From assembly GCA_963755755.1 (NCBI GenBank), contig CAVWLJ010000008.1, positions 131,493 to 195,492 of the forward strand: a stretch of 64,000 nt of DNA, given 5' to 3'. The stretch's first letter is position 1. Every line of letters begins with the position of its first letter. The position numbers were made by a program, and so were the translations under genes. The stretch comes from DATKNA01 sp963755755 (GTDB taxonomy: Bacteria > Actinomycetota > Actinomycetes > Actinomycetales > Kineosporiaceae). Shown one piece after another: positions 55,798-64,000 of the stretch. The notes beneath the pieces were generated by a model. That model did no database searches. It was given only the letters and a program-made list of their open reading frames with translations, and was not told where the DNA came from.

Positions 55798-56100
55798 TCA
55801 CTCGTCGGCGTTGGATGCCAGGCTCTCGGTGAGAGGAATCACGTCGATCACCTGCTCCATCGTCTCAACTGCGACCTCGCCCCATTTCTCGTACGGATCG
55901 CCCTTCGCATGATCTTCGAAGGCCGCCCGGTCCTTGTAAGCCTCATAGAGATACACCACGCCCGGTTCGGCCTCCCACACATCGAACCGCCACGTCCCGG
56001 GCTCACTCTCCTTGGCGACCTCGATATCCCAGCGCAAGTACTCAAGCAACTCCGATCGCTTCCCGGGTTTGACCACAATCTTCGTGAGCATTCCGTACAT
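55798..56100 (-). CDS. Putative quinol/antibiotic-biosynthesis monooxygenase
   Basis: A complete 100-residue ABM-domain protein (YgiN type): MYGMLTKIVVKPGKRSELLE, EPGTWRFDVWEAEPGVVYLY, AYKDRAAFEDHAKGDPYEKW. These small dimers oxidise quinols or aromatic substrates without a cofactor, or degrade heme. A GGAGGGG lies upstream of the start. Surrounding sequence is decayed, so this is one of few intact genes in the zone. Gap 56101-56376 has no gene. Confidence 0.85.
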   Translation of the reverse strand: MYGMLTKIVVKPGKRSELLEYLRWDIEVAKESEPGTWRFDVWEAEPGVVYLYEAYKDRAAFEDHAKGDPYEKWGEVAVETMEQVIDVIPLTESLASNADE

Positions 56101-56376
56101 AAGACCCCTCCAGGCTCCACCGGGGTGTGCTCACCCCACTCACGATTGTCGCCCCTGACCAGGTGACCTGTCCTCACCGGTCCCGACGATTCACCGCGGG
56201 ATCGCCGGGACCATGTGCTGCCAGGTCACCCCCGTCAGGGGCGAGGCTGGGCGGTGGCCGGGCACCCGGCCGCTGACCAGCTCGGCCCGTATTCAGCGTG
56301 GGAATTGCTCGAACGTGCCTGGCCCGAAGCAGCCCACATCGTGAACCTAGCGGCGATACGCAGCACCGGGATGCGG

Positions 56377-56690
56377 TCACGGCCAGACAGGCGGTGACGC
56401 CGCCCGGCTCACAAGCGCCACGAGCGCGGCGATGAGTACGAGGTTCTTGCCGACGAACTCGGCGTCCATGGTGAGCAGCAACGGGTTTTCCCTGGAACAT
56501 GCGCTCGGGCCGGATGACGAACGTGATGAAGGTGCCACACAGGTGCATCGCCATGGCGAGCGGTACCACTACTCGGGCCCAGTTCCCGGGTGCGCTCGGC
56601 GACCTGCTCCCGGAGTGCGGCGATGTACTCGGCATCCGCGGCAGGAACGCCCTCGGGATCGACCCTGAAGGGCTGTGCGGCCGCGATGTC
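56377..56690 (-). pseudogene. DoxX-like membrane protein fragment, frameshifted
   Basis: On the minus strand RVDPEGVPAADAEYIAALRE and QVAERTRELG lead, across frame changes, to VVVPLAMAMHLCGTFITFVI with RPERMFQGKP, and then LLLTMDAEFVGKNLVLIAAL to the stop. The helix order and the FQG-P-LLLT-E-EF-KN signature resemble the second half of DoxX-like proteins. The N-terminal half is missing. A 55-residue frame at 56699-56866 on the plus strand is not supported by anything else. Confidence 0.45.
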
Positions 56691-56978
56691 GTGGGTTCAT
56701 GACCGTGTGCATGCTGCGCACCAAGCTGGACAGATGCCTGACCGGCGGGCTCTCAGCCACCTTCACTCGCGGTCCGGTCGGGCAACTGACGGACGCGCAG
56801 TTCAGACGCACCCTCGACCACGTTGCCGCGGCCGAGACCTCCCCTGGGCGGCGTCCGGAACCCTGACACTCTCCTCCTCCGCCCCAGGGTCGAGCCCGGG
56901 CGTCCCCCGATGCCCGCAGGTCTCGCGCTGCCGGAGGCTGGATCGTTCCCAGCAAGCACCACCAGAGGAGAGAAGACG

Positions 56979-57242
56979 ATGAACAACATCCAGCAATGGT
57001 TCCACCGCGAGGGCCTCACCCGGCCTCGGCACAGCCGCCTCCTGGGCGGCGTGGTCGCCGGCCTGAGCCGCCGAGTCGGCATCGACCCGTGGCCGGCGCG
57101 GCTGCTGTTCGTGCTGCTGGCCCTCGCCCTGCACGGCGGCCTGATCCTGCCCTACGTGATCCTGTGGATCCTCATGCCCCTCGACGAGACGGAGCCGGCG
57201 ACCGTCTGGCCCCCCGAGCCGCCGGTGTCACCCACCCGGTGA
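56979..57242 (+). CDS. PspC-domain membrane protein
   Basis: ATG 56979 follows AGAGGAGAG. The 87-residue product has LLGGVVAGLSRRVGIDPWPA and RLLFVLLALALHGGLILPYV, the single PspC domain with one or two membrane helices, and a short Pro-rich tail. PspC proteins sense envelope stress in the phage-shock response. A minus-strand frame at 57172-57435 with a TTG start (NGARFRLDELCPTRLAAELA) overlaps its end; it might be coding but is unassigned. Confidence 0.8.
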   Translation: MNNIQQWFHREGLTRPRHSRLLGGVVAGLSRRVGIDPWPARLLFVLLALALHGGLILPYVILWILMPLDETEPATVWPPEPPVSPTR

Positions 57243-57505
57243 CCCCGGCCGTCGGGAGATCAGGCCCATCCATCACGGCGACGTCGGCAAGCTCTGCCGC
57301 CAACCGAGTGGGGCAGAGCTCGTCCAGCCGGAACCTGGCGCCGTTGCGCCGGTCCCGTAGCTCCGTCAACGCCGTGACCAGTTGCGATAAGCAGTCCGTG
57401 GAGGTTCGTCTGATGACGACGAGGCTTGCGGACAATCTACGGACAAACGATCATCTGCTGCAACTGTGGATCTAGAAATCAGGGGGCTGACGTGCGAATT
57501 TGCGC

Positions 57506-57550
57506 GTGCCCCCGGCAGGATTCGAACCTGCGCCACCTCTTTAGGAGGCA
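57506..57550 (-). repeat. tRNA-Arg(CCT) 3' half, copy 1 (probable att scar)
   Basis: On the minus strand the 45 bases contain anticodon-loop bases CTCCTAA, the 3' anticodon stem AGAGG, a complete T-arm (GCAGG TTCGAAT CCTGC), the 3' acceptor strand CGGGGGC and discriminator A. The 5' half of the tRNA does not follow. An identical 45-mer lies at 61168-61212. A tRNA 3' half is the usual core left at the far end of an integrated element. Confidence 0.8.
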
Positions 57551-57681
57551 TGCCCTCCCGGTGATCCTGGGCGGCATACGCACGCAACTCGGTCACCCTG
57601 TCGTCATCGACGTCCTTGTCGTCACCGTGGGACTCCAGTTCGTCCCACGACCCGCTCCACGGTCGCGTCCGTCGAGCCGGC

Positions 57682-57760
57682 TCAGGGCAGGAGCTCGAGG
57701 CGTTGTGCTCTGAGAAGTCGAGGTAGTCCTTCATGTTGAAGGCCGCCAGGGCGCCGAAGT
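57682..57760 (-). pseudogene. PIN-domain toxin C-terminal remnant
   Basis: ALAAFNMKDYLDFSEHNA followed, with one base missing, by LELLP-stop is a second copy of the end of the PIN toxin at 60277-60673 (LATFNTKDYVDFSEHAGLEL). Upstream of it the sequence is unrelated until the IS21 element. Confidence 0.6.
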
Positions 57761-57967
57761 GTCCGCGAACGGCGGGGCTTCAGCGACTGCCGGCGCAGGT
57801 GAAACGGGACGTCGTGCTGGACGCGAATACCAACGCCAGAACCGGCCCAAACGCGAAACAGATCGAACCCGCAGGTTCGGTCTGTTTCCGATGTCCTGAT
57901 ACGTCGCACAGGTGTGTTGACGGCGCTCGAAGAGTGAGCGGTTCCGGCGGGCGAAGAGTGAGCGGTG

Positions 57968-58789
57968 TCAGTCTAGGGATTCCTGCTCGGCCTTGATGCT
58001 GGGCAGGGTGTCGACGCCTCGGTCCCGGAGGCGGTAGCTGGCGCCCTTGAGGGGGATGACGTCGGCGTGGTGAACGATGCGGTCGATCATCGCGGCGGCG
58101 ACGACCTGGTCGCCGAAGACACCGGCCCAGCCGCTGAACGGCAGGTTCGAGGTCAAGATCAGCGAGGCGTGTTCGTAGCGGGACGACACGAGCTGGAAGA
58201 ACAGGTTCGCGGCGTCCTGTTCGAAGGGGAGGTAGCCGACCTCGTCGATGACGATGAGGCCGTAGCGGCGTAGTCGGGTGAGCTCGGCGGTGAGGCGGCC
58301 GCGGTCGTGGGCCTCGTTGAGGCGGGCGACCCAGTCGGTGGCGGTGGCGAACAGGACCCGGTGGCCCTGCCGGGCGGCTGCGACCCCGAGAGCGGTGGCG
58401 AGGTGGGTCTTGCCGGTGCCGGGCGGTCCGAGGAGGACGACGTTGCGGTGCTCGGCAAGGTAGGCGCCGGAGGCCAGCGCTTGGACGGGGGTGCGGGCGC
58501 CGGGCTGGTAGTCGAAGTCGAAGTCCTCCAGCGTCTTGACCGCGGGCATTCCGGCGGCGCGGATGCGCAGGCGGGCGCCGGAGGCGTTGCGGGCGGCGAC
58601 CTCCCGCTCCAGGACGGCGGCGAGGTAGTCCTCGTGAGTCCAGCCGGCGTCGCGGGCATGATCGGCCAGCCGGGCGGCGGACTCCGTGATGCGCGGCGCC
58701 TTCAACGCGACCGCGAGGTGGCTGATCTGCTTCAACGTGTCCGCGGCAGCCGTGCCGCCGCCGGCAGCCTTCCGGGCCGCGGGGGTCAC
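57968..58789 (-). CDS. istB: IstB, ATPase helper of IS21 transposition
   Basis: The AAA+ ATPase shows Walker A in VVLLGPPGTGKTHLATALGV, Walker B in YGLIVIDEVGYLPFEQDAAN, and LVSSRYEHASLILTSNLPFS. The 273-residue length is normal. IstB selects the target and activates IstA. Its start overlaps the end of istA by four bases (GTGA). The frame is intact. Confidence 0.92.
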   Translation of the reverse strand: MTPAARKAAGGGTAAADTLKQISHLAVALKAPRITESAARLADHARDAGWTHEDYLAAVLEREVAARNASGARLRIRAAGMPAVKTLEDFDFDYQPGARTPVQALASGAYLAEHRNVVLLGPPGTGKTHLATALGVAAARQGHRVLFATATDWVARLNEAHDRGRLTAELTRLRRYGLIVIDEVGYLPFEQDAANLFFQLVSSRYEHASLILTSNLPFSGWAGVFGDQVVAAAMIDRIVHHADVIPLKGASYRLRDRGVDTLPSIKAEQESLD

Positions 58790-60049
58790 GACTGACCTGC
58801 CTGTCCCTGTGTCTGCAGCCCGAACGCGCGGTCGTAGTCGCCGAGGTCCCGGACCATCCCCTCGTCGGCGCCCTGCGGCCCGGAGGCGACTGTTCGTGCG
58901 CCGCCGTGCTGGTCGTCTCTTCCCTTGGTGCCTGCTGGTAGGCCTGCCGCAGCACGGCTGCGGCGCTGACGTGAGCGGGGTCGGTGACGGTCATGCCGCG
59001 GGCCCAACGGCGGGCGTGCTCGGCGACCATCCGGCCGCCGTGGCGGACGCGGACGTGGTCCAGGTCGGCGCTGACATCGACACGCGCGCCGATCGCGACC
59101 GGGTTCACGGAGTAGTCGCTGGTGTCCACGCGCACGTAGTAGTCACGGCCGAGGCGGACGTGGTTGCGCCAGCCCAGGTGCAGCACCGCAGGCGGCATGG
59201 GCAGCATCCGTCCTTGTCCGCGGCGAGCAGGTCGACCGGTCGCGCCTTGAGGGTCCGGACGACCCGGCCGTTCGCGCTCACCAGCCAGTCGCTGAACTGC
59301 GCGTTGAAGTCGCCCGGGGAGGCGAAGCTGCGGCCGGGCATGAACGAGGTCTCGAAGAACCGGTTGCGTCGCTCGACGAGGCCCTTGGACTCCGGGTCCC
59401 GCGGCGGCAGCAGCACGACCTTCGTCGCCAGGGTCCCGGCGAACACCGCGACCGGCTCGGTCACCCGCCGCCGGCCGATGCCGGGCTCGTTGTCCCAGAT
59501 CAGCCGGCGCGGGACCCGTCCCAGCTGGCTGAGCAAGGACCACGTCCCTAGCAGCAGGTCCGGGGTCTTGCGGGTCGGGAGCATCCGCCCGACCGTGAAG
59601 CGGGAGTACCCGCACGTCATCACCAGCACCGGCAGCAGGGTCCGGGAGCCGTCCTCGAGCAGGATCTTCCGCGGCGGGAACCACAGATCGCACTGCGCGA
59701 CGTCACCCGCCGCCCACGTCAGCCGGTCCGCCGGGTCGATAGGCCGGTGCTCAGCGCGGACGCAGTTGACGTTGTCTCGGAACCAGCGGATCGACCCGGT
59801 CCACCCCACCCGCTCCGCCAGCACCGTCGCCGGCATGTCCGGGGTCTCCGCCAGCAGCACACGCACCCGCGCCTCGAACGGCGTGAACGACGTCGGGCCC
59901 GGTTTCCGCTCGTACTTCGGTGGGGCGTCGCAGGCCACAGCCTTGCTCACCGTGTTCCTCGCCACCCCCAGCCGCCTGGCGATCGCGGCCTTCGGCACGC
60001 CCTCCGCGGCCAGCCTCCGGATCAGCGCCCAGTCCTCCAAGGTGATCAC
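58786..60049 (-). pseudogene. istA: IstA transposase of IS21, two frame changes
   Basis: The N-terminal helix-turn-helix is LAAEGVPKAAIARRLGVARN. The DDE integrase core includes GDVAQCDLWFPPRKILLEDG (Asp), PRRLIWDNEPGIGRRR (Asp) and PRDPESKGLVERRNRFFETS (Glu). The frame changes near 59208 to LPMPPAVLHLGWRNHVRLGR and YYVRVDTSDYSVNPVAIGAR, and again between 58865 and 58935 to reach VRDLGDYDRAFGLQTQGQAG at the stop. Because the ends and istB are intact, the breaks may be assembly errors. Confidence 0.8.
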
Positions 60050-60276
60050 ACTCCGATCGTCGGGGGAGTGCTCACTCTTCGAGCGCCGCTACTGCTCAGC
60101 TTTCAAGCGCCGTCGACACAGGTGTCCAGCAGGATTCGAACCTCTTCACGAGGAGGTCCTCCGCGTTGACGCTGGCGGCTGAGCACCCTGCGGTTTCCTA
60201 TCCGCCGTCTCAAGCCTTTCCGAGGCTCCTGTGGGCAACGTCCCTGCCGTGAACCGCTCCGCGGTTGCATGTCCGC

Positions 60277-60673
60277 TCAGGGCAGTAGTTCGAGGCCCGC
60301 ATGCTCGGAGAAGTCGACGTAGTCCTTCGTGTTGAAGGTCGCCAGGGGAAGCTCGCGGACCAGGCAGCAGGCGGCGATCCAGGTGTCATTGACTGGTCGA
60401 GGCCTGCCTCGAAGCTGGCGTAAACCTGCGACTCGCCCCAACCAACCGCGACCAGGGTGTCGTACGGCAGGACCAGCAGACCGTCAAGCAAGGACCCCAG
60501 CCGCACGACACTGGTCGGCCCCCAGTGGCGTATGACCGTCCACTTCGTCAACTCGCCGATGGTGACGAACGTGACCGCAGCCACCTGCCCGGCGAGCTGA
60601 CGGCTGAGCGGCTCGGCAGCCTGCGACGGAAGAACGCCGACGCAACATCGGTGTCGAGGACGACGACGCTCAC
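60277..60673 (-). pseudogene. PIN-domain (VapC-like) toxin, frame broken
   Basis: GTG 60673 starts VSVVVLDTDVASAFF with the first catalytic Asp. Frames then change: AAEPLSRQLAGQVAAVTFVT and IGELTKWTVIRHWG (acidic residue in GEL), followed by RPVNDTWIAACCLVRELPLA (ND-T-IA, catalytic Asp) and TFNTKDYVDFSEHAGLELLP to the stop. PIN toxins cleave RNA and are held by a partner antitoxin, here the overlapping upstream gene. Two one-base changes are needed to restore the protein of about 130 residues. Confidence 0.7.
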
Positions 60674-60856
60674 GAGCCGGCGCGACGGGAGGCGTACAGG
60701 TCCGCGAGGAACTCTGCGTACTCCTCGTCAGAGGCGAACGGGTCCTCTGCTGCCAGGTCATCCACCGATGGCAGGGGACGCGTCCCCTGCCGACGGATAG
60801 TCCTCCGTGGTCGCCAAATCGCCAGAGACACCCTGGTCTGGAGCGGGAGTGCTCAC
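60670..60856 (-). pseudogene. Antitoxin partner of the PIN toxin, one frame change
   Basis: GTG 60856 has GAGGAGGA nine bases upstream. The first part (VSTPAPDQGVSGDLATTEDY) ends out of frame, and the conserved-looking acidic tail DLAAEDPFASDEEYAEFLAD with LYASRRAGS is in the next frame. Its stop overlaps the toxin start (GTGA), the usual arrangement of toxin-antitoxin pairs. Antitoxins of this type bind the toxin with their C-terminus and may bind their own promoter. The 60857-61167 gap holds two copies of GTCTCCGGACACG (60945, 60989) and no gene. Confidence 0.55.
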
Positions 60857-61167
60857 GTCAACTTCCTCCTCTCGTCGTGTCGTGATCAGTGTCTCGCTTC
60901 CCCGTCACGGTTGCTCCGACTCCCCGGGCTCAGGGCACCCAAGAGTCTCCGGACACGACAGGGTGAATCCCAGGAGCCGGGACACGGCGTCTCCGGACAC
61001 GCCAGGGGTCATCCATACGGGGCGATCACCGGCGTGACACGGGGCGAAGACTGCCACGATTCGAGCTGTGGGGTCCGAGGAGCGCCTCGTGGGACGAAAT
61101 CCTGCTGTCCGAAGCGACCAGAGCGACGGATCGTCGATAACTCTCCGGATTACCGCAGGTCACAGGG

Positions 61168-61212
61168 GTGCCCCCGGCAGGATTCGAACCTGCGCCACCT
61201 CTTTAGGAGGCA
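61168..61212 (-). repeat. tRNA-Arg(CCT) 3' half, copy 2 (probable att scar)
   Basis: Identical over 45 bases to 57506-57550. The similarity continues on the higher-coordinate side in weaker form and includes a 25-base block (61299-61323 versus 57637-57661) with one mismatch. No 5' tRNA half is present here either. The stretch to 61591 has no supportable gene. Confidence 0.8.
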
Positions 61213-61591
61213 GGCCCTCCGGCGTCCAGGGCGGTCGCGAGCACGCTCCCCTGTCCGATTCGCCGTCTCTGCGGTCTCCGTCCCCCTCGTGGGACGTGAG
61301 TTCGTCCCACGAACCGCTCCACGCGGCGACACGCCTCTGTGCGCCTTCAAGCCGGCCATGACGGGCCGAATCCCACCGCCACGCAGCCGGCTCCATGTAC
61401 CTCCCGCTCCGCCCCGGCGCTGAGCCGGCGGCACCGGTCGAGGAGGCCGCGGCACGGCCCCGCGCCAGAGCGAAGACCGTCAGACTCTGACGACACTCCG
61501 GTCCTGCCCCACAGAGCTCACCCGTTCTCGTCGGGCGCGACCTCCTGACCAAACCCCCTCTGTGGAGCCGATGCGGCGCTTGAAGAGATCC

Positions 61592-61903
61592 TCAATAGCG
61601 GGTGTACATCGGCTTCGCCAGCTCCTCCATTAGGCGTCGCGCAACGATGATGGGTCGTCGCAGCCTGGCAAGCGCGAAGAAGTTCGGCTCTTGGGCCGGG
61701 CCCGTGTACGACTCCACCAGCCACCAACTGCTCCCCTTCGGAAGGAGCATGGCTTCACGTCCTTGCTCAGCGGGGAGTCGAAGGAAGTGCACCCCGTCTG
61801 GCGGCCGCAGTATCGAGTACTCAAAGTCGGGATACATGGCATCTAGGGCATGAGCCACCCGGACCAGGGATCGGAGCTTCCTGAAGAACAACACAGACGG
61901 CAT
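61592..61903 (-). CDS. Hypothetical protein, 103 aa
   Basis: ATG 61903 has GGAGG nine bases upstream. The product (SVLFFRKLRSLVRVAHALDA, FEYSILRPPDGVHFLRLPAE, SWWLVESYTGPAQEPNFFAL) is a small soluble alpha/beta protein. No family is recognised. Base composition is lower in G+C than the core. It may belong to a mobile element bordered by the tRNA scar. Confidence 0.55.
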   Translation of the reverse strand: MPSVLFFRKLRSLVRVAHALDAMYPDFEYSILRPPDGVHFLRLPAEQGREAMLLPKGSSWWLVESYTGPAQEPNFFALARLRRPIIVARRLMEELAKPMYTRY

Positions 61904-62472
61904 CTTGCCCTCCTGCTTCCCTGGCATGGGCGAGCAGAAGGTGTGCGTCCCCTCAGATGTCCGGTTGATTCTCGGCGTTGCGCCCGACTTGTCCGTCCTC
62001 GCTCCCCTATCGGTGGCCCCTGCACACCTGTGACAGTAAGCGGAACAGGTAGCTAGTCGGCGGACGACCTTGGCCGGCACATACGCAGTAGCTATGCACC
62101 GTGAGCCGGCGCCTACCCCGACCCTGCGTCCTAAGGTTGTCCTCGGGTTGTCTCCTCTGGAGGTGGTGACTGCGGTTCGGCCGGCCTCAACCGCGGGCGC
62201 GCTTGATGTCGATCGCCGACGCCGACATCGGATGGTCATTAACGAGAGCGGCCGGACAGGCCGATCGGCTCGGTGCTCGGGGACGTCGGGTCGGACGAGC
62301 ACCATGACTGACATTACGTCTTTGCCGATGCGGGCACTCTCGCGGATCATGGCCAGACGTGCTGCCAGCGCTCCGTGAGCTCGGTCAGCAGCTCCGGGAG
62401 CCGGTCGGTGGAGTGACAGTCAGCGAGCGCCGGCGGAGATGGTTCGTCACTCGCCCGGGGAGCGCCATGCGA
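61904..62472. other. No complete gene; possible minus-strand gene end at 62366-62450
   Basis: Frames here are short and lack start signals. On the minus strand DCHSTDRLPELLTELTERWQ followed by HVWP-stop looks protein-like and may be the end of a broken gene whose upstream part is out of frame. Nothing else is supportable. Confidence 0.3.
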
Positions 62473-63181
62473 TCACGACCTACGACGAACCCCTGCGTCG
62501 ATCATGGCCTGCGTACGGTGCCGGCCGTCGGCGAAGGCCGAGTTGTCGTCATGGACCTCAATGCCGACGCCCGGGGGAAGAAGGCTCCGGAGGAAACCCG
62601 CTCCACCTGGTGAGCGATTCGATCTCCGGCTGCGCCATGACGAAGTCGACGACGTCGTCGGCAGGTATGCCTTGGTGCTGGGCACGTCGAACGAGGCGAA
62701 TGGCCGTGCGGGAGACCCTGAACCAATCGCCTGCGTGGTAGTTACAGCAGGTCCGGGCAGAGTACGGCGTCGCATAAGCGTAAGCAGTCGGCCGAGCCGG
62801 CTCCGTCTGCCCGTCCCGAAGCAGTCGCCCAGGCGTTCCTCAATGGGGGGAAGCGTGTGGAGCCAGCGCACTCGATGCACCGGGGTCGGCTCCGGCCGCG
62901 GCGGAGACTCCCGGAACCCTTCCCCACGGGTCAGGTCCACGTCGTGGCCGACGAGCTCGGCGAGGTCCTCCGGAGCGAGAGGCATCCACGACGGCTTTGC
63001 AAGCTGATAGCCGTCGCCCCTCTCGTCGAACTCGACTGCAGTGATGTGCCGCTTGTGATCAGGGTCGGGCTCAGCCTGGCCCGCCGATAAATGGTCGAGC
63101 AGCAACACGGCGATCCAGACGGGCGGCGTGGAGTCGGATGGAGCGAAGCGCTCCCAGCTTGCCTGGGCATACCGGTTTGCA
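62473..63181 (-). pseudogene. Hypothetical protein with DGRHR motif, frame broken
   Basis: The minus strand reads NHANRYAQASWERFAPSDST, PPVWIAVLLLDHLSAGQAEP, KRHITAVEFDERGDGYQLAK, PSWMPLAPEDLAELVGHDVD, a region of frame changes, then GIEVHDDNSAFADGRHRTQA and MIDAGVRRRS to the stop. The DGRHRTQAM-DAGV element resembles ParB/Srx-like nucleotide-binding proteins of mobile elements. No in-frame start precedes the first segment, although GGAGGAGG lies at the right distance, so a start-proximal break is likely. Confidence 0.45.
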
Positions 63182-63677
63182 TGGTTGATGAGAGTCCCTC
63201 CTCCTACGTCACGGAGTGACTGCGTGACGATGACGACGGGCCGCAGGCCCGCGGCGGTCGAGGCCTACACTGCTGTCCAGGGACGATCCTGCGGCCATCG
63301 AGGGGCGAGGCTGAACATGTGATCGTCGACACTGCGCCGGCGAGCCCCGGCCCGCTCGCCGACGAAGGAAACATCGTCATGGTTCGCATGATGCCGCCTC
63401 CCGCCGACAGAGTCGTCGGCCGAGACGACAACCAGCCGCTCGCGCTCTTGATCCGCCGACGGCTATGGGCAGGGAGAGGGGAGTCCTACCCCGACAAACA
63501 TCTGCGCAATTAAGTACGTGAAACTGCACAGAGGAGTTAAGTGCTGGATGGGCGCCCCCGCGCCCTCGTCCATGCAATCGATGCGGCCCGGCTCAGAAAG
63601 CCGGCCGCCGTACCGCTACCTTCTGTGACCTTGAGCTACGGTTAGTGCGGGATGCCGGAAAAACGCGAACTCTCCTA

Positions 63678-63699
63678 GTGGCAAGTTGCCAGTTGCCAC
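63678..63699. promoter_or_regulatory. Palindromic repeat, candidate operator
   Basis: GTGGCAA, 8-nt spacer, TTGCCAC is a perfect 7-bp inverted repeat; the centre holds another GTTGCCA copy. It lies 46 bp before the possible GTG start at 63745. The 63182-63677 stretch holds a 64-codon plus-strand frame (63319-63513) without other support. Confidence 0.4.
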
Positions 63700-63744
63700 T
63701 TACGGGGTTCGCTACGACAGTGGGTTACGAGGGCGTGCGGCTCG

Positions 63745-64000
63745 GTGCCCGGCCGGGCAGCTGCCGCAGAGGGTGATCCCAATGACCTTCCCACGAGTGC
63801 GTCGACGTGCTGCGACCTCGCCTGCGCCCGCTCGGTCTCGAGCGAGCCGAGCCTCAGCGTGGACGAGGCGTTGGAGTCTCTGAGCCCCCAGCTCACGGCT
63901 CTCTTGGCCGGCCTCGATGGGGCACCCGAGTCGGTGTGTCAGACCACGGTTCAGCTTCTGCCGTTTGGGTCGAGGGCCGTACTAGAGGCGACGGGGATAG
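63745..64000 (+). CDS. Hypothetical protein, 3'-truncated by window edge
   Basis: The frame is open from a TAG at 63676 to the window end. Its last 55 residues (SVSSEPSLSVDEALESLSPQ, LTALLAGLDGAPESVCQTTV, QLLPFGSRAVLEATGI) look like a genuine helical protein. GTG 63745 is the only plausible start. The family is unknown. Confidence 0.45.
   Translation, partial: MPGRAAAAEGDPNDLPTSASTCCDLACARSVSSEPSLSVDEALESLSPQLTALLAGLDGAPESVCQTTVQLLPFGSRAVLEATGI

Larger units (their letters stand above)
57915..60118 (-). mobile_element. IS21-family insertion sequence, complete with ends and target duplication
   Basis: The element begins TGTTGACGGCGCTCGAAG and ends CGTCGACA on the plus strand, so both ends are 5'-TGT...ACA-3'. 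Each end carries two copies of a GAAGAGTGAGC-type motif (left 57930-57965, right 60068-60110 inverted), the multiple terminal repeats of IS21. It is flanked by a 6-bp direct repeat CAGGTG at 57909-57914 and 60119-60124. It encodes istA and istB in the standard order. Length is 2,204 bp. Confidence 0.9.

Noticed and set aside
57366..57734. Minus-strand frame ending PPKEVAQVRILPGA, also seen at 61160-61552
   Set aside because: Its conserved C-terminus is the tRNA 3' half read as protein. The shared WSGSWDEL segment is part of the DNA repeat, and no start signal or family supports coding.
60120..60200. Possible third tRNA fragment next to the IS21 right end
   Set aside because: Only about 15 bases around the T-loop match; stems do not pair, so it is kept as a similarity note and not as a tRNA or att feature.

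Overview
The window is very GC-rich, coding-dense DNA from an actinobacterium. The first 27 kb suggest the order Pseudonocardiales or a near relative (inference from gene order and base composition; no database search was possible). The left part carries a conserved actinobacterial block: galU, the MoeA-like gene glp, moaC, moaB, a RimJ-type acetyltransferase and sepX/glpR on one strand. It is followed by a GGDEF protein, 5-formyltetrahydrofolate cyclo-ligase, a penicillin-acylase-type hydrolase, a K+/H+ antiporter, a Ruc-type heat-shock protein gene under a CIRCE element, methylthioadenosine phosphorylase, a SAF-like membrane protein and mscL. A Mycobacterium-like synteny (mscL, ruc, cyclo-ligase, galU, glp, rimJ, glpR) is recognisable.

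Layout. 1-27 kb: stable core, including a frame-broken SF1 helicase/nuclease, a lipoprotein metallopeptidase, a haloalkane dehalogenase and a secreted lytic transglycosylase with a Thr/Ser/Pro repeat stalk. 27-42 kb: an accessory metabolic stretch with a methyltransferase, S66 carboxypeptidase, two MFS exporters, aldo/keto reductase, MBL hydrolase, alpha/beta hydrolase, and a small carbohydrate group (GH13, polysaccharide deacetylase, GH3). 42-57 kb: a graveyard of transferred DNA, with two truncated tyrosine-recombinase pieces, a chimeric IS256/IS110 transposase, and N- or C-terminal stubs of an MBL hydrolase, a TPR regulator, alpha/beta hydrolases, DUF421 and DoxX-like proteins. Intact cargo is interspersed: a TetR/VC0807 divergent pair, a cupredoxin, and a CE1758/CE1759-type flavin monooxygenase-reductase pair. 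57-64 kb: two copies of the 3' half of a tRNA-Arg(CCT), which look like attachment-site scars. They flank a complete IS21-family element with terminal repeats and target duplication, plus a PIN-type toxin/antitoxin operon. Unknown short genes follow to the window end.

How the genes work together. The left block couples cell division (Glp with its membrane receptor SepX/GlpR), UDP-glucose supply and late molybdopterin steps. The right half is a tRNA-associated integration hotspot. At least fifteen genes are interrupted by single-base frame changes while the peptide sequence continues cleanly in another frame. Most look like one-base insertions. Some may be real decay, but the regularity makes assembly or sequencing error a serious alternative, so calls marked pseudogene should be read with that in mind.
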